Assembly (NCBI RefSeq): GCF_031845305.1
Contig: NZ_JAVREH010000003.1
Span: 1 to 64,000 of the forward strand
DNA from: Jatrophihabitans_A lederbergiae
GTDB taxonomy: Bacteria > Actinomycetota > Actinomycetes > Mycobacteriales > Jatrophihabitantaceae
Length of the DNA stretch: 64,000 nt
Direction: 5' to 3'
The translations under genes and the position numbers were made by a program. The number at the start of each line of letters is the position of its first letter. Positions within the stretch are counted from its first letter, which is position 1. Of the stretch, positions 38,044 through 47,457 are shown in pieces. The notes below the pieces were generated by a model that was given only the letters and a program-made list of their open reading frames with translations, had not been told where the DNA came from and did not search any database.

Positions 38044-38520
38044 TCAGTCCAGCGGTGGGTCGATCTCGTCGGGGGAACGACCCAGCAACCGCGCCATCTG
38101 CTCCACCACCACCTCATGCACCAGCTCCGCCAGCTCCTCCGGCTGCGCGGCCCGGCTCTCCAGCGGGCGGCGGTACAGCACGATCACGGGTGCCACGATC
38201 CCCGCGATCCCACTCCGGTACAACCGTGACAGCGGCACGGAATTGTCGTCCAGCACGTCGTCGTCGTACTCGAAGTCGCCGGTGCCGACGTGGCTCACCT
38301 CGGGCACATCCTCGACCGCGAACTCCACGTGCGACAACTGCTCGCCGAGCTGCGGCTGCAGGTGCTCCACCGCGTGCAACACCATGGCGTCGAAGGCGTC
38401 GCCGCGGCTGTGCGCGATCGGAACCGGCCGCGGCGCGAGCATTCCGCGCAGCCCTCGGCCGTGCCGGTCACGCCGGCGACCTGGCCGTCCGGCGGGGCCG
38501 TGAAACCCGGAGTCGCTCAT
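38044..38520 (-). CDS. Metallopeptidase-like family protein (zincin fold, Rv3259 type)
   Basis: A 158-residue protein of the short 'metallopeptidase family' found next to whiB2 and DUF3499 genes in actinobacteria. The N-terminus is basic and disordered (GRPGRRRDRHGRG); a beta-alpha core follows, with SRLYRSGIAGIVAPVIVLY and the helix ELAELVHEVVVEQMARLLG. That helix occupies the HExxH position, but the second histidine is replaced (HEVVVEQ), so canonical zinc binding is doubtful. From memory, mycobacterial members have the same HExxxxQ form. Function unknown. Confidence 0.75.
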   Translation of the reverse strand: MSDSGFHGPAGRPGRRRDRHGRGLRGMLAPRPVPIAHSRGDAFDAMVLHAVEHLQPQLGEQLSHVEFAVEDVPEVSHVGTGDFEYDDDVLDDNSVPLSRLYRSGIAGIVAPVIVLYRRPLESRAAQPEELAELVHEVVVEQMARLLGRSPDEIDPPLD

Positions 38521-38598
38521 AGTCCGGCGAGCCTAGTCCGCGACACGCTGGGGGTCGTTGCGAGGCTCGGGGCGGCGGGCGCGCTAGTGTCGGCCGTT

Positions 38599-38964
38599 GT
38601 GAGGCATGTCCGTCGATGTACGCGCACTGGTTGCGGCCAGGTTGCCGTTGCGACGCTGACCTATATCTATTCGGATTCCACCGCCGTCGTCGGACCGCTG
38701 GCCGCGTTCGCGGAGCCGCACTCCTATGACCTCTGCGAAGAGCACGCCGTCCGGCTGACCGTTCCCCGCGGGTGGGAGGTCGTCCGGCACGCCGGCGAGT
38801 TCCCGTCACCGATTCCGCACGCCGACGACCTCGAGGCGTTGGCCGACGCGGTGCGTGAGGCCGCCCGCGTCGACACGCCACGCGCCGAGCCGGCTCCGGA
38901 CCAGGGCGGGCCCGGTTTGAGCGCTCGCCGCGGTCACCTACGCGTCGTACCGCCGCACGTCTGA
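38599..38964 (+). CDS. DUF3499 family protein
   Basis: A 121-residue actinobacterial protein of unknown function. CTRTGCGQVAVATLTYIYSD and YDLCEEHAVRLTVPRGWEVV are the family hallmarks; the pattern CxxxxC plus CEEH suggests a small zinc-binding (ribbon) domain in the first 70 residues. The C-terminal half is low-complexity. GTG 38599 is chosen because the family begins just before the first cysteine. It is the gene before manB, as in M. tuberculosis (Rv3258c), and divergent from the metallopeptidase-like gene by 78 bases. Confidence 0.85.
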   Translation: MRHVRRCTRTGCGQVAVATLTYIYSDSTAVVGPLAAFAEPHSYDLCEEHAVRLTVPRGWEVVRHAGEFPSPIPHADDLEALADAVREAARVDTPRAEPAPDQGGPGLSARRGHLRVVPPHV

Positions 38965-39103
38965 GCCGGCTCTGGCCCGAGTCGGAGCAGGGAACCGCGG
39001 GCGGCTCGACTCGCCCGTCAGTGCCGCTGGGTAGGGTGATGAGGTTCGACGCAACCGGACGCTCGCCTCCCTACGACGCCCGCCCCAAGGAGACCCCTCC
39101 ACC

Positions 39104-40477
39104 GTGATCAACCTTTCCGACATCGTGAAGGCCTACGACGTCCGTGGCACCGTGCCGGATCAGTTGAACACCGAGGTCGCCCGCGCGCTGGGCGCCGCAT
39201 TCGTCGTGGTGACCGGGGCGACCCGGCTCGCGGCCGCGCACGACATGCGGACGTCGGGCCCCGAACTGCTCGCCGCGTTCGCCGAGGGTGCCACCAGTCA
39301 GGGCGCCGACGTGGTGAACGTCGGGCTGGCCTCGACCGACCTCCTCTATTTCGCGTCGGGGCACCTGGGGCTGCCCGGAGCGATGTTCACCGCCAGCCAC
39401 AACCCCGCGCGCTACAACGGCATCAAACTGTGCCGGGCGGGTGCCGTGCCGATCGGGCGGGAATCCGGCCTGGTGGACGTCCGCGTCACCGCTCAGGGCT
39501 TCCTCGACAACGGCCTGCCCGCGCCGGTGGCCGACCCGGGTTCGGTCAGCGAACAACACCTGCTGGCCGAGTACGCGCGCTACCTGCGCCGGCTGGTCGA
39601 CCTGTCCGGCATCCGGCCGCTGAAGGTCGCCGTGGACGCCGGCAACGGCATGGGCGGTTACACCGTTCCGGCCGTGCTCGGCGACGGCGAGCTGAGCGCC
39701 CTGCCGCTGGAGATCGTCCCGCTGTACTTCGAGCTGGACGGCAGCTTTCCCAATCACGAGGCCAACCCGCTGGAGCCCGCGAACCTGGTGGACCTGCAGC
39801 GCAAGGTCGTCGAGGTGGGCGCCGACATCGGGCTGGCCTTCGACGGCGACGCCGACCGCTGCTTCGTGGTGGACGGCGCGGGCAATGCCGTGTCGCCCAG
39901 CGCGGTCACCGCGCTCGTCGCCGTCCGGGAACTCGCGAAGGCGCCCGGCTCCGCGGTCATCCACAACCTGATCACCTCCAAGGCCGTTCCCGAAATCATC
40001 GCCGAGCACGGCGGCAGGCCGGTGCGGACCCGGGTCGGGCACTCCTACATCAAGGCCGAGATGGCCACCACTGACGCCGTCTTCGGTGGTGAGCACTCCG
40101 CGCACTACTACTTCCGCGACTTCTGGCGCGCCGATACCGGCATGCTCGCCGCCATGCACATGCTCGCCGCCCTGGGTGAGCAGGACGGCACCCTGACCGA
40201 GCTGACCGCGGAGTACGAGCGGTATGCCGCCTCCGGCGAGATCAACTCCACGGTGGACGACCAGGCCTCCCGGGTCGTCGCGGTGCGGCGCCGGTTCGCC
40301 GACCGCACCTCCGCTACGGACGCCCTGGACGGCCTGACCATCACCCTGCAGGACGGGTCGTGGCTCAACGTGCGGGCCTCGAACACCGAGCCCCTGCTGC
40401 GCTTGAATGTCGAGGCGAGCACCCCGGCCGCGATGGCGGCCATCCGCGACGAGGCACTCGCCGTGATCCGGTCCTAG
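39104..40477 (+). CDS. manB: Phosphomannomutase/phosphoglucomutase
   Basis: A 457-residue alpha-D-phosphohexomutase interconverting mannose-6-phosphate and mannose-1-phosphate. The catalytic phosphoserine S98 is in TASHNP (residues 96-101); the metal loop DGDADR is at 247-252; the sugar-binding loop GGEHSAHYYF and the phosphate-binding VRASNTEP in the last domain are intact. GTG 39104 has AAGGAG about eleven bases upstream. It starts a tight operon with Trm112, a SIS protein, a CDF transporter and manA, and feeds manC at 28859. Confidence 0.95.
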   Translation: MINLSDIVKAYDVRGTVPDQLNTEVARALGAAFVVVTGATRLAAAHDMRTSGPELLAAFAEGATSQGADVVNVGLASTDLLYFASGHLGLPGAMFTASHNPARYNGIKLCRAGAVPIGRESGLVDVRVTAQGFLDNGLPAPVADPGSVSEQHLLAEYARYLRRLVDLSGIRPLKVAVDAGNGMGGYTVPAVLGDGELSALPLEIVPLYFELDGSFPNHEANPLEPANLVDLQRKVVEVGADIGLAFDGDADRCFVVDGAGNAVSPSAVTALVAVRELAKAPGSAVIHNLITSKAVPEIIAEHGGRPVRTRVGHSYIKAEMATTDAVFGGEHSAHYYFRDFWRADTGMLAAMHMLAALGEQDGTLTELTAEYERYAASGEINSTVDDQASRVVAVRRRFADRTSATDALDGLTITLQDGSWLNVRASNTEPLLRLNVEASTPAAMAAIRDEALAVIRS

Positions 40478-40487
40478 GAGATATTCG

Positions 40488-40706
40488 ATGTCGGTGTCCG
40501 CTGATCTGCTGTCCATCCTCGCCTGCCCCAGCCCCGACCACGCTCCGCTCCGGCTCGAGACCACCGGCGACGCCGAGGAGTTGGTCTGCTCGTCCTGCTT
40601 GAGCCGTTTCCCGGTGCGCGACGGCATTCCGGTGCTGCTCGCCGACGAGGCCGTCCCTGGTCCCAACGGCTTGGGTGTGGCCGCAGCTGCGGAGCCGGCC
40701 GGGTGA
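40488..40706 (+). CDS. Trm112 family protein
   Basis: A 72-residue zinc-ribbon-like protein of the Trm112/UPF0434 family: LLSILACPSPDHAPLRL, ELVCSSCLSRFPVRDGIPVLL is the standard core (split over two stretches), with C-x-C pairs at ILACP and CSSC. In eukaryotes and archaea Trm112 activates methyltransferases; bacterial partners are mostly unknown. ATG 40488 follows AGGAG, which overlaps the manB stop codon. The next gene overlaps its stop as GTGA. Three methyltransferases in the polysaccharide locus are possible but unproven clients. Confidence 0.85.
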   Translation: MSVSADLLSILACPSPDHAPLRLETTGDAEELVCSSCLSRFPVRDGIPVLLADEAVPGPNGLGVAAAAEPAG

Positions 40707-41836
40707 CCGCCTTCCAACCGGAGCTGCTCGACAACGCCGACGCGCTGCTGGCTGCCGACCGCGGCGGGTTGCTGCGGGCGCTCGCCTTCGCCGGAGCTCA
40801 GGTGCGCCGGACGGTGGAGGTGGCCGGCGAGTTCGGCGTGGACCGGTTGCGCGGGTCGCAACCGCCCCGGGCCGTCCTGGTCGCGGCCGATGCCAGCGCT
40901 CCCTACCTCGCCGGCCTGCTCGGTGTCCTCGCCGCCGCCGGAGCCCCGGTGGTCGAGTGGCGCGACGCCGGGCTGCCGACGTGGGCGGGGCCGGCCGACG
41001 TGCTGCTGGTGGTCTCGGCCGAGGGCCGGCACCCCCGCCTGGCCGAACTGGTGTCCCAGGCCGATGGACGCGGCCTGACCCTGGCCGTCGCCGCTCCGGC
41101 CGGCTCGCCGGTGGCCTACGCCGCGGCCAGGCACCCGGTCGCCGACGTGAGCCACCTCGCCCAGGTGCCGCCCCGGGCGCTCTGGTGGGCACTGGCCACG
41201 CCGGCGCTGCTGGCCCTCGACGCGCTGGGGCTGACGAACAACAGGGCACTGCTGGGCGAGGTCGCCGACGCCCTGGACGCGGTCGCCGAGGCGGATCGCC
41301 CGGACTCCTCCAGCTATACCGGCCCCGCCAAGCTGCTCGCCGCCGACCTCGCCGAGTCCGTTCCGGTCATTGCCGGCATCGGCGCGGCTGCCACCGTCGC
41401 GGCGCACCGGTTCGCCGGATCGGTACAACTCATCGGCGGCTTCACGGCGGTGTCGGCGGCGCTGCCCGACGATGTCGCCCGGATCGGCGCGCTACTGGAG
41501 TTCGCCTCGTCCGAAGCTGACTTCTTCGCCGACCGGGTGTCCGAGGCGACAGCGCGTCCCCGGTTGGTGCTGATCGGCGACGACGACCGGTTCGGAAACG
41601 ACCGGGACGCCGAGTGGGACGGCCTCGGTGAGGACGCCGGCCGACGTGCCGGGTCAGCTCTGGCGGGCTTGGCCTCGAGCCGGGGCATCGGCAACTCACG
41701 GGTGCTCGTTCCGGACGCGGCGCCGCTCGTCCGCTTCGCGGCGGCCACCGCCACCGGCGACTTCGCCGCCACCTATCTCGCACTCGCGCGCGGCGTCGAC
41801 CCGTCCGCGCCTCGCCTGGGGGAGTTACCACATTGA
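40703..41836 (+). CDS. SIS-domain protein, phosphoglucose/phosphomannose isomerase-like
   Basis: A 377-residue homologue of Rv3256c and of the bifunctional PGI/PMI family. The N-terminal half is a sugar-isomerase (SIS) domain: VLVAADASAPYLAGLLGVL and ADVLLVVSAEGRHPRLAELV stand where active isomerases have GxGGSG and SxSG(N/E)T loops, so the key Ser/Gly residues are degenerate. The C-terminal half (KLLAADLAESVPVIAGIG) is the bact-PGI_C domain. Catalytic activity is therefore uncertain; it may be regulatory. It sits between manB and manA and overlaps both neighbours. Confidence 0.75.
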   Translation: MTAFQPELLDNADALLAADRGGLLRALAFAGAQVRRTVEVAGEFGVDRLRGSQPPRAVLVAADASAPYLAGLLGVLAAAGAPVVEWRDAGLPTWAGPADVLLVVSAEGRHPRLAELVSQADGRGLTLAVAAPAGSPVAYAAARHPVADVSHLAQVPPRALWWALATPALLALDALGLTNNRALLGEVADALDAVAEADRPDSSSYTGPAKLLAADLAESVPVIAGIGAAATVAAHRFAGSVQLIGGFTAVSAALPDDVARIGALLEFASSEADFFADRVSEATARPRLVLIGDDDRFGNDRDAEWDGLGEDAGRRAGSALAGLASSRGIGNSRVLVPDAAPLVRFAAATATGDFAATYLALARGVDPSAPRLGELPH

Positions 41837-42774
41837 GCGCGTCAGGTGGAGCCAAGGCCGTCCTTGCCGCGCTGACCGCCAACCTCGGCATCGCGGTCAT
41901 CAAGTTCATCGCGTTCGTGCTGACCGGCTCGTCCTCGATGCTTGCCGAGGCGGTGCACTCGGTCGCCGACTCCGGCAATCAGCTGTTGCTGCTGGTAGGC
42001 GGTAAGCAGTCCAGGCGCCCGGCGAACGTCGAGCACCCGTTCGGCTACGGGCGGGACCGCTACGTCTACGGCTTCCTGGTGGCGCTCGTACTGTTCACCC
42101 TCGGCGGCCTGTTCGCACTCTACGAGGGCATCCACAAGATCACCGATCCGCATCATGTCGACTCCCCGCTGATCGCCATCGGCGTCCTGGTCGTGGCGAT
42201 CGCCCTGGAGTCCTGGTCCTTCCGCACGGCGATCCACGAGTCGCGCTCGCTCAAGGGTGACGCGAGCTGGCCCCAGTTCATCAGGCGGGCGAAGGTACCG
42301 GAGCTGCCCGTAGTGCTGCTGGAGGACTTCGCCGCCCTGATCGGGCTGTCGCTGGCCCTGCTCGGGGTCGGCCTGAGCGCGATCTTCGACCAGCCGGTGT
42401 GGGACGGCATCGGCACCGCCGCGATCGGGGTGCTGCTCATCGGTGTCGCGGTGGTGCTGATCATCGAGACCAAGAGCCTGCTGCTCGGGGAGTCCGCCAG
42501 CCCCGCGGCGGTATCGCGCATCCAGGCCGCCCTGGTCGGCGCGCCCGGCTCCGGCGTGCTGCGGGTCATCCATCAGCGCACCATGCACCTGGGACCCGAC
42601 GAGGTGCTGGTCGCCGCGAAGATCGCCATGAGCCCGCAGGCGTCCCTGGCCACCGCGGCTGCGGCCATCGACGCCGCCGAGGCCCGGGTTCGCGCGGCCG
42701 AACCGAGCGCGCGGGTGATCTACCTCGAACCCGACGTGGATCGAGGCAGTGACACGGAAGCTGCCATCCGGTGA
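41833..42774 (+). CDS. Cation diffusion facilitator (CDF) family transporter
   Basis: A 313-residue inner-membrane metal/proton antiporter. Six membrane segments are visible, with LAEAVHSVADSGNQLLLLVG in helix 2 carrying the HSxxD metal site, HPFGYGRDRYVYGFLVA before helix 3, and LLEDFAALIGLSLALLG in helix 5 with the ExxxD-like site. A cytoplasmic domain of about 90 residues follows. Zn, Mn, Fe or Co are possible substrates; phosphomannose isomerases are zinc enzymes, which would make sense of the location. The TTG start overlaps the preceding stop as TTGA. Confidence 0.88.
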   Translation: MSASGGAKAVLAALTANLGIAVIKFIAFVLTGSSSMLAEAVHSVADSGNQLLLLVGGKQSRRPANVEHPFGYGRDRYVYGFLVALVLFTLGGLFALYEGIHKITDPHHVDSPLIAIGVLVVAIALESWSFRTAIHESRSLKGDASWPQFIRRAKVPELPVVLLEDFAALIGLSLALLGVGLSAIFDQPVWDGIGTAAIGVLLIGVAVVLIIETKSLLLGESASPAAVSRIQAALVGAPGSGVLRVIHQRTMHLGPDEVLVAAKIAMSPQASLATAAAAIDAAEARVRAAEPSARVIYLEPDVDRGSDTEAAIR

Positions 42775-43985
42775 CGGGCGCGCTGACGGCCCCCCGCCTC
42801 ATCGCACTGGACAATTCCATCCGCGAGTACGCCTGGGGCTCCATCGACGCCATCCCGCGCCTGCTCGGTATCGAGCCGACGGGACGTCCCGCCGCGGAGC
42901 TGTGGATCGGTGCGCATCCCGACGAGCCCTCGGTCTGGTCGGCACATCCGGACCGCCCCGGCCTGGACGAGGTGATCGCAACCGATCCCGAGCGGCTGCT
43001 CGGCGATGCCGGGATGACGGCCTTCGGCCCCCGGCTGCCGTTCCTGCTCAAGGTGCTGGCCGCGGACAAGGCGCTGTCACTGCAGGTGCATCCCACCGCC
43101 GAGCAGGCCAGGACCGGGTACGAGAGCGAGCGGGCGCCGGACTCCGGTCGCGACCCCACCGAGCGCAACTACTCCGATCCGAACCACAAACCCGAGTTGG
43201 CGTACGCGCTCACCGACTTCCAGGCGTTCTGCGGCTTCCGGCCGGCGCACCGGACGGCCGAGCTGTTCGCCGCCCTCGCTGTGCCGGAGCTGCAGCCGTA
43301 CTGCTCGCTGCTCACCAGCGACGGCGGCCTGCGGGCGAGCTTCACGACGATGCTCACCCTGCCCGATGCTGCCCGCGGGCGGCTGGTCGAGGCGGCCATC
43401 GCCGGTTGCCGCGCCCTTGCCCTGGCTGGTGGGGAGTGGGCTCCGGCCGCCCAGGCGTCGGTGCTGGCGGCGGAGGACTTTCCGGGCGATGTCGGTGCGG
43501 TGCTCGCGTTGCTGCTCAACCACGTGCGGCTGGCTCCGGGCGAGGCGATCTTCCTCGGCGCCGGCAACGTGCATGCCTACCTGCGCGGCGTCTGCATCGA
43601 GGTGCTGGCCAGCAGCGACAACGTGCTGCGCTGCGGGCTCACGCCCAAGCGGATCGATATTCCGGAACTGCTGCGGGTCGCCGACTTCACCGCCTTGGCG
43701 GAGCCGCGCTGGCAGGCCGCCGAGCCGGTGCCGGGCACCCGGCGGTTCGAGGTGCCGGTGCCCGACTTCGCGCTGTCGGTGCTGGACCTCGATGCGGGCA
43801 GCGCCCCGCTGATCGGCACCGGGCCGCACCTGGTGCTGGGCACCGACGGCCCGGTGACGGTGACCTGCGCGGACGAGCGGCTGAGCCTGGGCCCGTGGTC
43901 CTCGGTGTTCGTGGCCGCGGGCGAGTGCCACAGCACGGTGACCGGATCGGGCACCGCCTACGTGGTGTCCACGAACCTGGACTGA
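42771..43985 (+). CDS. manA: Mannose-6-phosphate isomerase, class I
   Basis: A 404-residue zinc enzyme converting fructose-6-phosphate to mannose-6-phosphate. DNSIREYAWGSIDAIPRLLG, PAAELWIGAHPDEPS, LPFLLKVLAADKALSLQVHP (zinc ligands Q and H), YSDPNHKPELAYALTDFQAFCGF and GNVHAYLRG with ASSDNVLRCGLTPK are all diagnostic. GTG 42771 overlaps the CDF stop. It ends the mannose-supply operon; 159 bases separate it from the MerR-sahH frame. Confidence 0.95.
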   Translation: MTGALTAPRLIALDNSIREYAWGSIDAIPRLLGIEPTGRPAAELWIGAHPDEPSVWSAHPDRPGLDEVIATDPERLLGDAGMTAFGPRLPFLLKVLAADKALSLQVHPTAEQARTGYESERAPDSGRDPTERNYSDPNHKPELAYALTDFQAFCGFRPAHRTAELFAALAVPELQPYCSLLTSDGGLRASFTTMLTLPDAARGRLVEAAIAGCRALALAGGEWAPAAQASVLAAEDFPGDVGAVLALLLNHVRLAPGEAIFLGAGNVHAYLRGVCIEVLASSDNVLRCGLTPKRIDIPELLRVADFTALAEPRWQAAEPVPGTRRFEVPVPDFALSVLDLDAGSAPLIGTGPHLVLGTDGPVTVTCADERLSLGPWSSVFVAAGECHSTVTGSGTAYVVSTNLD

Positions 43986-44144
43986 GAGCAGAACAAAGGT
44001 GGCAGAGGCCTCACGAATCTGGACCCAAGCGCTTAAATCCGGCGGTCGTCAGTGGGCAGATATCTGACACAACTCTGGTAGAGTCTGGTTCGATGTGAGT
44101 GAGCATCGAGCGAGGTACGAACGAGGAGCGGAGCGAATGGCTGC

Positions 44145-44552
44145 ATGAAGCCGATGACGATGCAGCAGGCTGCCGAGGCGACCGGATGGTCGCAACGGAT
44201 GCTCCGCTATATCGAGCAAGCAGGCCTCGTCACCACACAGCGAACCCCGGGTGGTCATCGGCTTTACGGCGCCCGGCAGATAGACCGGCTGCGAACCTTG
44301 CGTCACCTGATCGAACAGCATGGCATCGGCCTGGCCGAGGTCGCGTTCGAGCTCCGGATGCGCACCGAAGAGGGGCTGTCCCGAGCGGTTGACGACTGGT
44401 TCGGCGCCGTGCACCGCGGGCCGGTATCCCCCGACGCGGGGATGTACCGCCGGCTCGCCGCGGAGCGCCTGAGCGAGGGGCGTGACGACTCAACCGAATC
44501 AATCGATGACAGCAGTTCACCAGACACCCGTACGACAACCCGAGGAGATTTC
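44145..44552 (+). CDS. MerR-type DNA-binding domain, read in frame into sahH
   Basis: Starting at ATG 44145, 136 codons without a stop lead directly into sahH. Residues 3 to about 72 are a MerR winged helix: MTMQQAAEATGWSQRMLRYI, EQAGLVTTQRTPGGHRLYG and RQIDRLRTLRHLIEQHGIGL. The remaining part is a short helix and a Ser/Asp/Thr-rich linker. No effector-binding domain is present. Many actinobacteria have a separate small MerR gene before sahH; here no stop codon ends it. The product may be a 634-residue MerR-SahH protein, or ribosomes may restart at the strong site before 44553. An extended -10 (TGGTAGAGT) lies about 60 bases upstream. Confidence 0.7.
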
Positions 44553-46049
<1,497 letters not shown>

Positions 46050-46103
46050 TCGGCCACCGCTGGTCCCGGCGACTGCCGGTCAGCACTGCCGCTGAGCGCA
46101 CAA

Positions 46104-46147
46104 CGCGGCCCGGTTTCCCCCGACACTCTCGGGGGAACCGGGCCGCG
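46104..46147 (+). terminator. Terminator hairpin after ahcY
   Basis: A 20-base arm (46104-46123) pairs with a 19-base arm (46129-46147) with a single bulged base and a five-base loop. It is very GC-rich, with no T-tract. It ends the ahcY transcript and also faces the dctA relic on the other strand. Confidence 0.7.
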
Positions 46148-46288
46148 GTCGTCGGTGGACGTTCCGGTGGCCTCCGGTCAGCCGGTGTGCACCGGGGTCG
46201 GCTCGCTGATGGCGGTTGACGCGACCAGCTCGCCCCGGTCCACCGCCGCGTTGATCTCTCGTGGGTCCGTTCACGGCGGCCGCGAACT

Positions 46289-46627
46289 TCACGTCGTCGC
46301 GTGGAAGCCCCGGCCCGGGCCGATCAGATTGCCGGCGAGCAGGCCGAGCGTGAGGGCGATGAGGGTGGCCACCAGGAAGTAGCTCAGCGCGGCCAGCGCC
46401 AGCCGGCCGGCCTTTGCGAGGCTGGTGAGCGAGGCGATGCCGACCACGACGGTGCAGAAGATCACCGGCGCGGTGACGACCTTGATCAGCTGTGTGAAGG
46501 CGTCGGCCAGCCACTTCGCGGGTAGGGCATCAGCTTTGTCCACCAGACCGAACAGGATCCCGGCGGCGATGGCCACCAGGACCCAGAACCACAGCTGGCT
46601 GTACCAATGGCGTTTCGTCTGCGTCAC
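46289..46627 (-). pseudogene. N-terminal relic of a dicarboxylate:cation symporter (DctA/SDF family)
   Basis: A 112-codon frame with the first three membrane segments of a DctA-type transporter: LWFWVLVAIAAGILFGL, FTQLIKVVTAPVIFCTVVVG and LAALSYFLVATLIALTLGLL. It then diverges (GPGRGFHATT) and stops. Intact family members have over 400 residues, so about 75% is missing, including the substrate-binding hairpins. The 718-base gap between ahcY and mtrA otherwise holds the ahcY terminator, about 115 bases of further out-of-frame coding-like sequence (46178-46292, minus strand) and the mtrA promoter region. No transposase or repeat was seen at the break. Confidence 0.75.
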
Positions 46628-46767
46628 CGTTGCGCCATAGTGTCAGAGCCGTGCTCGGCCGCCGGTGAACCCGCCAGGATGTCGCCACCTGACCGGCGGT
46701 GGCGCTGACACACGGTGGCGGGGTGCCGCTGCCGACGTTATCGTGTCAGAGGTGCCACGATGGAGGC

Positions 46768-47457
46768 ATGAAGCCTCGCGTTCTGGTAGTCGACGACGAC
46801 TCATCACTGGCGGAGATGCTCGGTATCGTGCTGCGTTCGGAAGGGTTCGAGCCCGCGTTCGTCCCTGACGGCTCTCGCGCGCTCGCCGCGTTTCGAGAGG
46901 TCAAGCCCGACATCGTGCTGCTCGACCTGATGCTGCCCGGCGCCAGCGGCATCGACGTGTGCCGTGCCATTCGGGCGGAGTCCGGAACGCCCATCATCAT
47001 GCTGACTGCCAAGACCGACACCGTGGACATCGTCCTCGGCTTGGAGTCCGGTGCCGACGACTATGTCGTGAAGCCGTTCAAGCCCAAGGAGCTGACGGCC
47101 CGGATGCGGGCCCGGCTGCGCCGCTACGACGAGGCCGGTGGCGAGACGCTGACGATCGGGCCCCCGGAGTCCCCCGTGAGCATCGACGTGCCCGCCCACC
47201 AGGTGGTACGAGACGGAGCGCAGATCTCGCTCACGCCCCTGGAGTTCGACCTGCTCGTCGCGCTGGCCCGCAAGCCCCGCCAGGTGTTCACCCGCGAGGT
47301 GCTGCTGGAACAGGTGTGGGGCTACCGCCATGCCGCGGACACCCGGCTGGTCAATGTGCACGTCCAACGCCTGCGCTCCAAGGTCGAGCGTGACCCGGAG
47401 CGTCCGGAGGTCGTTCTGACGGTTCGCGGGGTCGGCTACAAAGCCGGACCGCCGTGA
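46768..47457 (+). CDS. mtrA: Response regulator MtrA
   Basis: A 229-residue OmpR/PhoB-type regulator. The receiver domain has VLVVDDDSSLAEMLG, the phospho-acceptor D53 in IVLLDLMLPG, the switch Thr in MLTAKTD and the lysine in YVVKPF. The winged-helix domain (about 130-229) includes LTPLEFDLLVALARKPRQVF and RLVNVHVQRLRSKVE. MtrA is the conserved actinobacterial regulator of replication, division and wall hydrolases. The following mtrB and lpqB confirm the identity. ATG 46768 has GGAGG only one base away, which is unusually close; initiation may depend on another site. Confidence 0.95.
   Translation: MKPRVLVVDDDSSLAEMLGIVLRSEGFEPAFVPDGSRALAAFREVKPDIVLLDLMLPGASGIDVCRAIRAESGTPIIMLTAKTDTVDIVLGLESGADDYVVKPFKPKELTARMRARLRRYDEAGGETLTIGPPESPVSIDVPAHQVVRDGAQISLTPLEFDLLVALARKPRQVFTREVLLEQVWGYRHAADTRLVNVHVQRLRSKVERDPERPEVVLTVRGVGYKAGPP

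Noticed and set aside
44090..44145. SAH riboswitch before the MerR-ahcY frame (GAGGAGCG-like segment)
   Set aside because: Only a short stretch resembles the conserved core. The required pairing elements could not be found, and the segment is explained by purine-rich start-region sequence.
46178..46292. C-terminal fragment of a microcompartment shell (BMC) protein on the minus strand
   Set aside because: A stretch with GELVASTAISEP is loosely similar to BMC tails, but it is under 40 residues and needs a frame change, so the family cannot be claimed.
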